From Bacteroidales bacterium (lineage in GTDB: Bacteria; Bacteroidota; Bacteroidia; Bacteroidales; UBA7960), in the NCBI GenBank assembly GCA_003560215.1, contig PWIY01000169.1, positions 1 to 7,174 of the forward strand: 7,174 nt of DNA. Reading direction: 5' to 3'. A model generated the notes under the pieces. The model saw only the letters and a program-made list of their open reading frames with translations. It ran no database searches and had not been told where the DNA came from. This document shows positions 1 to 6,577 of the stretch, one piece after another. Position numbers and translations under genes: made by a program. The first letter of the stretch is position 1. Every line of letters starts with the position of its first letter.

Positions 1-949
1 ATCCTGCAAAAAAAGGACTGTAAGACTCCGGCACATCGTGGTTCAGTTCAAGAAGCCAGAAATCTGACCCGGGGTGCCTGGCAAGACTCATTGCTCCGCT
101 GAGCGCATCATGCGGGGGCGACTCCTCAGGGTCTTCACAATCCTGGCTTTCCCAGTTGAACCAAACCACAATAGTGGATGGATTCCGGAAACAATGGTTG
201 GCCGATAAAAGAAAGGGGCGTGCATCATTCCTGGTGTTATTGATCATCACCCCGCTGCAGAAACCGTTACTTCCGGTAAGCAACATAACCACCGAACTGA
301 TCTGGTCTTCCCAGCCTTCAGCCTCTTCACAGGCCACATTGAGGTTACACCACCCTGAACTGCCAAAAGATTTCAAAAATCCGCCGGGATCGCGGTAGGC
401 ATGGGTAACCGTTTGCAGGTTCAGCCGGCCGGTAAAGTCCACATCGGGAGGCTCCACATATTCTATGACAATCGAGTCGGAGGGTATCAGGGTAGTGGCG
501 AAATACAGGTCATCCTGGTTGTTCCGGTGGGTAAATGCACCCAATACATGCGTACGGTCTGTGTCATAAATGTATAACGATGCCCCTTCCGGAAGTTTGT
601 ACTCATCAAAGGTCAGGTTGAGGCTGTAGGCCCCGGGTGAGGAAATACCCAGCCTCCACAACCTGGTACCATCCGGAAACTCTTCCCAGTTCCCGGAATT
701 CCCCGGATGAAGATCCACGGTGATGTTTTCCCCGAAGCGCCATGGGATCTCCATGATGGTATCCAGCACCATATCTTCAGCCATCAATGAGGCTGTATCT
801 ACAGGAGGCATCTCCTCGAAAGGCAATGCCGACCGGGTCAGTGGCAGGTCAAATCCCGGAGGCACCCCTGGCTCACTGATCTGCGCCACCGCATGAACTC
901 CGGTGAAGAGGGCCAGACATAATATGATCGAACGGAAAACTATGTTCAT
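1..949 (-). CDS. Secreted lysyl-endopeptidase-like serine protease, N-terminal 316 residues (C-terminus off the left edge)
   Basis: A chymotrypsin-fold serine protease exported from the cell, probably cutting after lysine or a similar residue. The reading frame is open from ATG at 949 to the left edge. Residues 1-22 form a signal peptide (Arg6, hydrophobic core, VHA-VA|Q cleavage region). About 24-195 look like a beta-rich propeptide. The mature domain seems to begin near Gly196. Cysteines 201, 207, 231 and 253 are spaced 6, 24 and 22 apart, the same as Cys6, 12, 36 and 58 of Achromobacter protease I as I remember it. A fifth, Cys271, resembles Cys80. The catalytic His is His252 (LSANHC) and the catalytic Asp is Asp296 (SDFWLLELN). 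The catalytic Ser and any type IX secretion C-terminal domain lie outside the window. The frame is open upstream of 949 but has no other ATG, and the signal peptide begins right there. Lysine specificity is inferred from family resemblance only. Confidence 0.88.
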   Translation of the reverse strand, partial: MNIVFRSIILCLALFTGVHAVAQISEPGVPPGFDLPLTRSALPFEEMPPVDTASLMAEDMVLDTIMEIPWRFGENITVDLHPGNSGNWEEFPDGTRLWRLGISSPGAYSLNLTFDEYKLPEGASLYIYDTDRTHVLGAFTHRNNQDDLYFATTLIPSDSIVIEYVEPPDVDFTGRLNLQTVTHAYRDPGGFLKSFGSSGWCNLNVACEEAEGWEDQISSVVMLLTGSNGFCSGVMINNTRNDARPFLLSANHCFRNPSTIVVWFNWESQDCEDPEESPPHDALSGAMSLARHPGSDFWLLELNHDVPESYSPFFAG

Positions 950-1008
950 CAGGAAAACGAATTTACCAACCCATACTGGTTTTAACCGGGGCAATACTAT
1001 TAAACCCA

Positions 1009-1016
1009 CAAAGTTA
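1009..1016 (-). promoter_or_regulatory. Putative -7 promoter element (TAACTTTG) of the protease gene
   Basis: Read on the minus strand, these bases are TAACTTTG, an exact match to the Bacteroidota -7 consensus TAnnTTTG. Transcription would begin near 1002, giving an untranslated leader of about 52 bases before the ATG at 949. No TTTG stands at the expected distance of about 17-20 bases upstream. The nearest is at 1028-1031, only 11 bases away, so the -33 half is weak or absent. Confidence 0.5.
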
Positions 1017-1160
1017 AGCACTTATTGCAAACAGCAGGCCCGTTTTTTCAACACCGGCACCCGGGAGCGTCGTGTAAGGCGATGGGCAGTAATACCAGCT
1101 GGTTATTGGGAACAACCAGGCAAGCCATGGAAAGGCAAGGATTCAGATCCGGACCGGGAA

Positions 1161-1197
1161 AAGCTGTTATTTGACGTGTACACATTTTTAACAGCCT
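1161..1197 (-). terminator. Terminator-like hairpin downstream of the 155-residue gene
   Basis: On the minus strand, AGGCTGTTA (1197-1189) pairs with TAACAGCTT (1169-1161). This is a 9-bp stem including one G-U wobble, followed directly by a short run (CTTTTCC). The outer part of the stem pairs only in minus-strand RNA, because the wobble becomes an A-C mismatch in plus-strand RNA. That fits a terminator for the gene ending at 1250. The 19-base loop contains a perfect palindrome GTGTACAC (1176-1183). The U-run is only four long, so efficiency is uncertain. Confidence 0.5.
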
Positions 1198-1249
1198 GAA
1201 TAACCCCAACCAGTTTTAATCGTGGGTTTTTACCGAGAACAAGCAGCGA

Positions 1250-1717
1250 TCAGTTAAATATCAGGGAAGACTTATTCACATTCACCGGGAAGAGCTGTTT
1301 TACCTCATGCCTTCCGATCAGCAGCCGGCGGATCTCCCTGGCAGGTTTCAAAGTGGTAAGCGCAGGGTTGAGATCCACTCCACCTTCTTTTGGCGGTTTT
1401 TGTTCATTCAGGTCAACCACCTCCAATAGTTCCACCAAAAAGTTGGTTCCACGCATTCCGGCAATAAACCCCGGAACATCCCGTCGCACGATAACCTCCT
1501 GCCATTCTCCGTTCTTGCCCGGTATGCGGTGATCCACGTCAACAAGCACCAACTGCCCCTTGCGGAATATTTTTCTGTAATACTGACACTTATGGATCAG
1601 CTTCAGCCGGCTTTTACGCCTTGGCACCATTTTATAAAAAGTTTCTTTGTAATGACATATGGGAAACTCACTGTAAGGACATTTCTTGCAAACCGAATTA
1701 TTGAAATATATTCTCAT
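1250..1717 (-). CDS. Unrecognised 155-residue protein with four N-terminal cysteines
   Basis: I do not recognise this protein. No signal peptide or membrane segment is visible, so it is probably cytoplasmic. Numbering from the chosen start, Cys10, Cys13, Cys21 (followed by His22) and Cys44 could hold a metal such as zinc. The stretch between them is very basic (PRRKSRLK, then YYRKIFRK). Residues about 54-100 alternate hydrophobic and polar residues with glycines, as in a small beta-barrel (GQLVLVDVD, then EWQEVIVRRDVPGF, then GTNFLVELLEV). The tail about 115-155 is polar with one likely helix (AREIRRLLIGRHEV). A longer reading would begin at ATG 1771, but that codon sits inside the -33 box of a good promoter whose transcript should start near 1733, so ATG 1717 is preferred. 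The stop is TGA at 1250-1252. A cysteine cluster plus basic patch plus beta domain could suit nucleic-acid binding, but that is a guess. Confidence 0.72.
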   Translation of the reverse strand: MRIYFNNSVCKKCPYSEFPICHYKETFYKMVPRRKSRLKLIHKCQYYRKIFRKGQLVLVDVDHRIPGKNGEWQEVIVRRDVPGFIAGMRGTNFLVELLEVVDLNEQKPPKEGGVDLNPALTTLKPAREIRRLLIGRHEVKQLFPVNVNKSSLIFN

Positions 1718-1729
1718 TGAACCAATGTT

Positions 1730-1747
1730 TATATATGGCCAAATATA
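1730..1747. repeat. 18-base near-perfect palindrome over the promoter
   Basis: TATATATGGCCAAATATA is an inverted repeat centred on GGCC (1737-1740), with one mismatched pair in each arm of seven. It covers the -7 element and reaches the predicted transcription start of the 155-residue gene, where a repressor site would be expected. The AT-rich arms could also arise by chance. Confidence 0.4.
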
Positions 1748-1768
1748 GCAATAAATCATACCAACAAA
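1740..1768 (-). promoter_or_regulatory. Bacteroidota-type promoter for the 155-residue gene
   Basis: On the minus strand, TTTG (1768-1765) is followed after 17 bases by TATATTTG (1747-1740), matching the TTTG / TAnnTTTG arrangement. Transcription should start near 1733, leaving a leader of about 15 bases before ATG 1717. This is the best promoter in the window, and it decides the start codon of the gene. Confidence 0.68.
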
Positions 1769-1867
1769 CATTTTTTTTATATGTTTTCATTGATTTTATA
1801 TATGCATTTGGTGTTGGATTGATCTAACCTCCATGTTTTCAGCAAAATGAAATACAGGATTTTTTTG

Positions 1868-1875
1868 TACCTTTA
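1868..1875 (+). promoter_or_regulatory. Putative -7 element (TACCTTTA) of the sugar dehydrogenase gene
   Basis: TACCTTTA matches TAnnTTTG in all but the last base. It would start RNA near 1882 and leave a short leader of about 17 bases. That leader includes an A-run just upstream of the ATG, the A-rich context often seen in place of a Shine-Dalgarno site in this phylum. No TTTG is found at the usual -33 distance. Confidence 0.4.
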
Positions 1876-1898
1876 AGTGGAACCCAAAAAAAAACCTT

Positions 1899-3017
1899 AT
1901 GAAATCATTGCTTTTTTTACTGATTGCTACCTTCTGGTTTGGCTGCTCCAACAGCAATTCCACCCAAACATCCGCTTACATATCCTCTGAAGAGATCAAT
2001 TTTGAGGTAGATACCCTGGCAACCGGCCTTGATCACCCATGGGGCATGGCATTCCTTCCGGACGGAAGAATTCTGATCGCCGAACGCCCGGGCAGGCTGA
2101 GTATCTGGGAAGACGGGCAATTGTCGGACTCCCCTGTTTCGGGGCTGCCGGAGATATGGGTCAGAGGCCAGGGGGGGTTGCTGGATGTGGAGCTCCACCC
2201 CGATTATGAAAACAATCAGATGATATACCTGGCATTCGCAAAACAGGGAGATGACGGGGGCAGCACAGCCATTGCACGGGGTCGGCTGACCGGCAATGAG
2301 CTTCAGGATACCGAGGTCATCTTTCATGCCAGGCCACACACAGGGGCCGGACATCATTTTGGCAGCCGTATCGTTTTCGATGATCACGGCTACCTGTACA
2401 CCACACTGGGCGACCGCGGCGTGATGCAGACCTCTCAGGATCTGTCCAGCCATAACGGTGCCATTATCCGGTTGTACGATGATGGATCCGTACCCCAGGA
2501 CAATCCATTTGCCGGAGAGGAAGAAGGGCTTCCTGAAATATGGTCTTACGGACACCGGAACATCCAGGGAATGAAGCTTCATCCGGAAACAAGGGAATTG
2601 TGGGCGGTTGAACACGGCCCCAAAGGAGGTGATGAAATTAACCGCATCCACAAAGGAGGAAACTACGGGTGGCCCGAGGTTACCCATGGCGTCAATTACG
2701 ACGGTACCGTCATTACCCCGGACACAACCAAACCCGGAATGATTGATCCCATTCTTCACTGGACGCCGTCCATTGCTCCATGCGGGATGGATTTTGTGGA
2801 CAGCGACCTTTACCCGGGCTGGGAAGGAAATATGATGGTAGCGGCCCTTGCAAATCATCACATCCACAGGGTTGCCTTCAGCGATACCACAGTGGTACAC
2901 ACTGAAAAGCTGCTGGAAGGGATGGCCCGGTTCAGGACTGTTGAACAGGGGCCGGACGGCTACTTATATGTACTTACCGAAAGCCCGGGCTTGTTTTTCA
3001 GGATCGTCCCCAGATAA
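1899..3017 (+). CDS. PQQ-dependent aldose dehydrogenase-like lipoprotein (glucose/sorbosone dehydrogenase family)
   Basis: Family members oxidise the C1 carbon of aldose sugars outside the cytoplasm using pyrroloquinoline quinone and calcium. This one should be lipid-anchored: residues 1-15 are a type II signal ending in WFG before Cys16, followed by a Ser/Asn-rich linker to about residue 30. The rest is a six-bladed beta-propeller of the soluble aldose dehydrogenase (E. coli YliI) type. Landmarks are HPWGMAFLPDGRILIAER (46-63), GQGGLLDVELHP (90-101), GHHFGSRIVF (151-160), where His153 aligns with the catalytic His of soluble glucose dehydrogenase, GHRNIQGM (218-225), EHGPKGGDEIN (238-248) and GGNYGWP (253-259). 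At 372 residues the length is normal and both ends look intact. The start fits the lipobox. It stands alone, divergent from the 155-residue gene and separated from ileS by a hairpin. The true substrate cannot be read from sequence, and no PQQ synthesis gene is in view. Confidence 0.9.
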   Translation: MKSLLFLLIATFWFGCSNSNSTQTSAYISSEEINFEVDTLATGLDHPWGMAFLPDGRILIAERPGRLSIWEDGQLSDSPVSGLPEIWVRGQGGLLDVELHPDYENNQMIYLAFAKQGDDGGSTAIARGRLTGNELQDTEVIFHARPHTGAGHHFGSRIVFDDHGYLYTTLGDRGVMQTSQDLSSHNGAIIRLYDDGSVPQDNPFAGEEEGLPEIWSYGHRNIQGMKLHPETRELWAVEHGPKGGDEINRIHKGGNYGWPEVTHGVNYDGTVITPDTTKPGMIDPILHWTPSIAPCGMDFVDSDLYPGWEGNMMVAALANHHIHRVAFSDTTVVHTEKLLEGMARFRTVEQGPDGYLYVLTESPGLFFRIVPR

Positions 3018-3045
3018 GGCACGGCTACAAACCCGCTTGTTTCTT

Positions 3046-3082
3046 CACCTCCGCAGGAATTTTTTTACATTCCGCGGGGGTG
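3046..3082 (+). terminator. Strong hairpin after the sugar dehydrogenase gene
   Basis: CACCTCCGCAGGAAT (3046-3060) pairs with ATTCCGCGGGGGTG (3069-3082). The stem has 14 pairs with one bulged base and one G-U wobble, and the loop is TTTTTTAC. It lies 28 bases past the dehydrogenase stop and upstream of the ileS promoter, so it probably ends the dehydrogenase transcript. The T-run is in the loop rather than after the stem, where only TTGGTTTTGGG follows, so it is not a textbook intrinsic terminator. It could instead protect the 3' end of the message. Confidence 0.5.
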
Positions 3083-3121
3083 AACTTGGTTTTGGGATGC
3101 CCTTCTTACGAATATTTTTTA

Positions 3122-3129
3122 TAATTTTG
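3122..3129 (+). promoter_or_regulatory. Putative -7 element (TAATTTTG) of the ileS operon
   Basis: TAATTTTG is an exact TAnnTTTG match in a T-rich tract. Transcription would begin near 3136, giving a leader of about 53 bases before the ileS ATG. The nearest upstream TTTG (3091-3094) is 27 bases away, longer than usual, so the -33 part is uncertain. Confidence 0.55.
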
Positions 3130-3148
3130 CGGCTTTAAAATCAAATTA

Positions 3149-3171
3149 TTTCCCTGAAACACAAAGGGAAA
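3149..3171 (+). other. Leader hairpin upstream of ileS
   Basis: TTTCCCT (3149-3155) and AGGGAAA (3165-3171) form a perfect 7-bp stem with a 9-base loop. It ends 17 bases before the ileS ATG, inside the predicted leader. It is too small for a T-box and shows none of the T-box sequence features I would look for. It may tune translation or RNA stability, or be incidental. Confidence 0.4.
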
Positions 3172-3188
3172 CGAAACTTGTTTTCAAC

Positions 3189-6100
3189 ATGCCAAAATAC
3201 ACCGAATACAAATCACTGGACCTGCCACGCATCGGTAAAGAAGTCCGTGCTTTCTGGGAAGAACACAACACCTTTGAAAAAAGCCTCAGGATCCGCAAGG
3301 ATGCGCAACCATGGGTTTTCTACGAAGGCCCTCCCTCCGCCAACGGGCTTCCCGGCATACACCATGTTATGGCAAGGGCCATCAAAGACATCTTCTGCCG
3401 TTACCGCACCCAAAAGGGCTATTATGTGAACCGCAAAGCCGGATGGGACACCCATGGACTCCCGGTAGAAATTGGCGTGGAGAAATTGCTTGGCATTACC
3501 AAGGAAGACATCGGAAAAACCATTTCCATTGAAGACTACAACAAGGCGTGCCGCAAGGACGTAATGAAATACAAGGACACCTGGGATGAACTGACCCGCC
3601 TGATGGGCTACTGGGTTGATCTCAGTGATCCCTACATCACCTTCGAAAACAAATACATCGAAACAGTCTGGCACCTGTTGAGCAAACTGCACGAAAAAGG
3701 ATTGCTGTACAAAGGATATAGCATACAGCCTTATTCTCCTGCTGCAGGAACAGGGCTCAGCACCCACGAACTGAACCAGCCCGGCTGTTACCGCAATGTC
3801 AAAGACAATTCCCTGACGGCCCAGTTCAAGGTGGTGCGCAACAGTACCTCGGAGTTTCTCTTTGACCAGGGCGAAGATGAGGTATTCCTGCTGGCCTGGA
3901 CCACCACACCCTGGACCCTGCCCAGCAACACCGGTTTGGCCGTAGGGGGCAAAATCGATTACGTGAAGGTACGCACCTACAATGCCTATACCCACACCCC
4001 GATCACCGTTTTACTGGCCAAAGAACTGATGGAAAATTTCTTCAATCCGAAAAATGCCGGGATGGATCTGGATGATTACAAGGAGGGCGACAAGAAAATC
4101 CCCTATAAGGTGGTGGGAACATACAGGGGTGAACAGTTCGAAAACATCAGGTATGAGCAGCTGCTACCCTATGCCCAACCGGAAACCGGTGATTCCTTCC
4201 GTGTAATGCTTGGCGATTTCGTGACCACAGAAGAAGGTACAGGGATCGTTCACATTGCACCAAGTTTCGGAGCCGACGACTTCAAAATCGGCAAGGAGTA
4301 CGGCCTCGGTTCGCTCACCATGGTTGACAAAAAAGGCCGCTTTGTGGAGGAAATGGGAGAATTTGCCGGTCGCTACGTCAAGCCCGAGTATGCCGGCGAA
4401 AATGACCCCAAAGAAGAGCGGCCGGTGGATGTGGACATCATCATCAAACTCAAAAAAGAAAACAGGGCATTCAGGGCAGAAAAATACGAACACTCCTACC
4501 CCCATTGCTGGCGTACCGACAAGCCCATCCTGTACTATCCGCTCGACAGCTGGTTCATCCGTACCACAGCCGTAAAGGATCGCCTGATCGGACTGAATTC
4601 CACCATCAGATGGAAGCCCGAAAGCACAGGCACCGGGCGTTTTTCCAACTGGCTCGAAAACCTGCAGGACTGGAACCTCAGCCGTTCCCGTTACTGGGGT
4701 GTGCCACTGCCCATCTGGGCCACGGAAGACCATGAGGAGCAAATCTGCATCGGGTCAGCGGCACAATTGAAGGAGGCCATTGACCAGGCTGTGGAAGCCG
4801 GGTTCATGAAAGACAACCCGCTGAAGGATTTCAATCCTGACAACATGTCGGAGGAAAACTATAACAAATTTGATCTTCATCGTCCCTTTGTGGATGATAT
4901 TATACTGGTTTCCCCGTCAGGGAAAAAAATGTACAGGGAAACGGATCTGATCGATGTATGGTTCGACAGCGGAGCCATGCCCTATGCCCAATACCATTAC
5001 CCGTTTGAGAACAAAGAGGCTTTTGAGGCCAATTTCCCGGCCGACTTTATCGCGGAGGGCGTGGATCAGACCCGGGGGTGGTTTTTCACCCTGCACGCCA
5101 TTGCCACCATGATCTCAGACTCCGTATCATTCAAAACCGTTGTATCCAACGGACTGGTACTCGACAAGGCAGGGAACAAGATGTCGAAACGGCTGGGCAA
5201 TGCCATTGACCCTTTCAAAACCATTGAGTCATTCGGACCGGATGCCACGCGCTGGTATATGATCTCCAATGCCCAACCGTGGGACAACCTCAAATTCGAC
5301 CTGGAAGGGTTGGAAGAGATCAGGCGAAAGTTTTTTGGAACCCTCTACAACACGTATGCTTTTTTCGCACTTTACGCAAACATCGACGGATTTACTTACA
5401 GCGAAGAGGAAGTACCACTGGAAAATCGCCCTGAGATTGACCGCTGGATTCTTTCCGAGCTCAACTCCCTGATCAGAAAAACGGACGAATCTTATGCAGA
5501 TTTCGAACCCACACGGGCCGCCAGGATGATCCAGGACTTTGTTGACGAGCACCTTAGCAACTGGTATGTGCGCCTGTGCCGCCGCAGATTCTGGAAAGGC
5601 AATTATACCAGTGACAAAATTTCTGCCTATCAGACCCTGTACCGCTGCCTGGAAAGCCTGGCCATGATTTCGGCACCCATCGCACCCTTCTTTGCTGAAA
5701 GGTTGTTTACTGACCTAAACAACGTATCAGGCCGGCGAAGCGCGGATTCTGTCCACCTCACGGACTTTCCGAAAGCGGATGAATCAATGATTGACATTCC
5801 CCTGGAAGAAAGAATGCAGCTGGCACAAAAAATCTCTTCGATGGTTCTGGCCCTGCGCAAAAAGGTGCAGATCCGGGTTCGGCAGCCCCTGCAAAAAATC
5901 ATGGTGCCAGTGCTTGACAACAAATTCAGGCAGCAATTGCAGGATGTGGAGAACCTTATTTTGTCTGAGGTCAATGTAAAAGAACTTGAATATCTGGAAG
6001 ATACAGCCGGGGTGCTTGTGAAAAAGATCAAACCCAATTTTAAGGCTCTCGGACCCAGGTATGGCAAAATGATGAAGCAAATTGCAGCAGCCATCAATAA

Positions 6101-6563
6101 TTTCACCCAGGAAGATATTCAGCAAATGGAGAAGCAGGGCGGTGCAACCCTTGATATTCAAGGTGAAAAAGCGGAAATTACCCTGGATGACGTGGAAATC
6201 TTTTCTGAAGATATTCCCGGCTGGCTGGTGGCCAATGACGGCAGCGTGACCGTTGCCCTGGATGTGACCATTACACAAGCCCTGCGCAACGAGGGAATCT
6301 CCCGCGAGCTGGTGAACCGGATCCAGAACCTTCGCAAAGACATGGGCCTTGAGGTTACGGACAAAATCAACCTGGAAGTGGAAAAGCATCCGGATATTAC
6401 AGATGCGGTTTTGAACAATAATGAGTATATTTGTTCGGAGACACTTGCTGTACAATTATGCTATACAGATCAGATAAAAGATGAACAAAAAGTAGCCGTT
6501 GATCTGGCTGAGAATATCCGGACGAACGTATCCATCAACAAGAATAATCAAAAATCAACATAA
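3189..6563 (+). CDS. ileS: Isoleucine--tRNA ligase, type 2, with swapped HIGH motif (GIHH)
   Basis: Charges tRNA(Ile) with isoleucine in the cytoplasm, using ATP, and edits misactivated valine. The protein has 1124 residues, complete, and in the range of long type-2 enzymes. The Rossmann catalytic core carries the first signature at residues 56-59 as GIHH (context ANGLPGIHHVMAR), then GWDTHGLPVE (85-94). The editing domain spans about 200-420, with WTTTPWTLPSNTG (237-249) and GTGIVHIAPSFGADDF (350-365), whose Asp pair 363-364 includes the conserved editing Asp. The core resumes with DVWFDSG (589-595), EGVDQTRGW (623-631) and KMSKR (664-668). The helical anticodon-binding domain starts near 748 (PEIDRWILSEL), and a long type-2 C-terminal region follows. 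The zinc-binding cysteine cluster that ends type-1 bacterial enzymes is absent. The ATG at 3189 gives the usual short N-terminus before the first motif. First gene of a likely ileS-dksA-like-lspA operon. Confidence 0.97.
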   Translation: MPKYTEYKSLDLPRIGKEVRAFWEEHNTFEKSLRIRKDAQPWVFYEGPPSANGLPGIHHVMARAIKDIFCRYRTQKGYYVNRKAGWDTHGLPVEIGVEKLLGITKEDIGKTISIEDYNKACRKDVMKYKDTWDELTRLMGYWVDLSDPYITFENKYIETVWHLLSKLHEKGLLYKGYSIQPYSPAAGTGLSTHELNQPGCYRNVKDNSLTAQFKVVRNSTSEFLFDQGEDEVFLLAWTTTPWTLPSNTGLAVGGKIDYVKVRTYNAYTHTPITVLLAKELMENFFNPKNAGMDLDDYKEGDKKIPYKVVGTYRGEQFENIRYEQLLPYAQPETGDSFRVMLGDFVTTEEGTGIVHIAPSFGADDFKIGKEYGLGSLTMVDKKGRFVEEMGEFAGRYVKPEYAGENDPKEERPVDVDIIIKLKKENRAFRAEKYEHSYPHCWRTDKPILYYPLDSWFIRTTAVKDRLIGLNSTIRWKPESTGTGRFSNWLENLQDWNLSRSRYWGVPLPIWATEDHEEQICIGSAAQLKEAIDQAVEAGFMKDNPLKDFNPDNMSEENYNKFDLHRPFVDDIILVSPSGKKMYRETDLIDVWFDSGAMPYAQYHYPFENKEAFEANFPADFIAEGVDQTRGWFFTLHAIATMISDSVSFKTVVSNGLVLDKAGNKMSKRLGNAIDPFKTIESFGPDATRWYMISNAQPWDNLKFDLEGLEEIRRKFFGTLYNTYAFFALYANIDGFTYSEEEVPLENRPEIDRWILSELNSLIRKTDESYADFEPTRAARMIQDFVDEHLSNWYVRLCRRRFWKGNYTSDKISAYQTLYRCLESLAMISAPIAPFFAERLFTDLNNVSGRRSADSVHLTDFPKADESMIDIPLEERMQLAQKISSMVLALRKKVQIRVRQPLQKIMVPVLDNKFRQQLQDVENLILSEVNVKELEYLEDTAGVLVKKIKPNFKALGPRYGKMMKQIAAAINNFTQEDIQQMEKQGGATLDIQGEKAEITLDDVEIFSEDIPGWLVANDGSVTVALDVTITQALRNEGISRELVNRIQNLRKDMGLEVTDKINLEVEKHPDITDAVLNNNEYICSETLAVQLCYTDQIKDEQKVAVDLAENIRTNVSINKNNQKST

Positions 6564-6577
6564 AAATACCGAGTGTT

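Larger units (their letters stand above)
950..1249. other. Gene-free stretch with short inverted repeats
   Basis: This is the 300-base gap between two tandem minus-strand genes. I see no convincing protein in it: a short plus-strand frame covers part of it but is rich in Arg and Lys, resembles no family I know and runs into the protease signal-peptide region. It does hold the protease -7 element and a terminator-like hairpin (both listed separately), a near-palindrome CTGGTTTTAACCGG at 976-989 in the presumed protease leader, and a perfect 10-base palindrome ACCAGCTGGT at 1094-1103. The CTGGTT of that palindrome can also pair with AACCAG at 1114-1119. A further AACCAG stands at 1208-1213. Confidence 0.6.

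Noticed and set aside
156..398. Plus-strand frame of 80 residues opposite the protease
   Set aside because: It lies wholly inside the minus-strand protease, whose catalytic motifs fix the real frame.
903..1199. Plus-strand frame of 98 residues in the gap before the protease gene
   Set aside because: Composition is Arg/Lys-rich without family resemblance, it overlaps the protease signal peptide and promoter on the other strand, and it covers hairpin-forming non-coding sequence.
1917..2900. Minus-strand frame of 327 residues
   Set aside because: It is a long shadow of the sugar dehydrogenase, whose lipobox and family motifs on the plus strand are clear.
3033..3104. Short minus-strand peptide-like stretch (reads FTPAECKKIPAEVKKQAG) across the hairpin
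   Set aside because: It looks protein-like only because the hairpin repeats itself. It has no start codon, a stop lies just upstream, and it totals about 22 codons.
3136..3188. T-box riboswitch upstream of ileS
   Set aside because: The leader is only about 50 bases, with one small hairpin and no T-box consensus or specifier structure. T-boxes are also not expected in this phylum.
3213..3995. Minus-strand frame of 260 residues opposite ileS
   Set aside because: It is antisense to the conserved catalytic core of IleRS and shows no recognisable domain.
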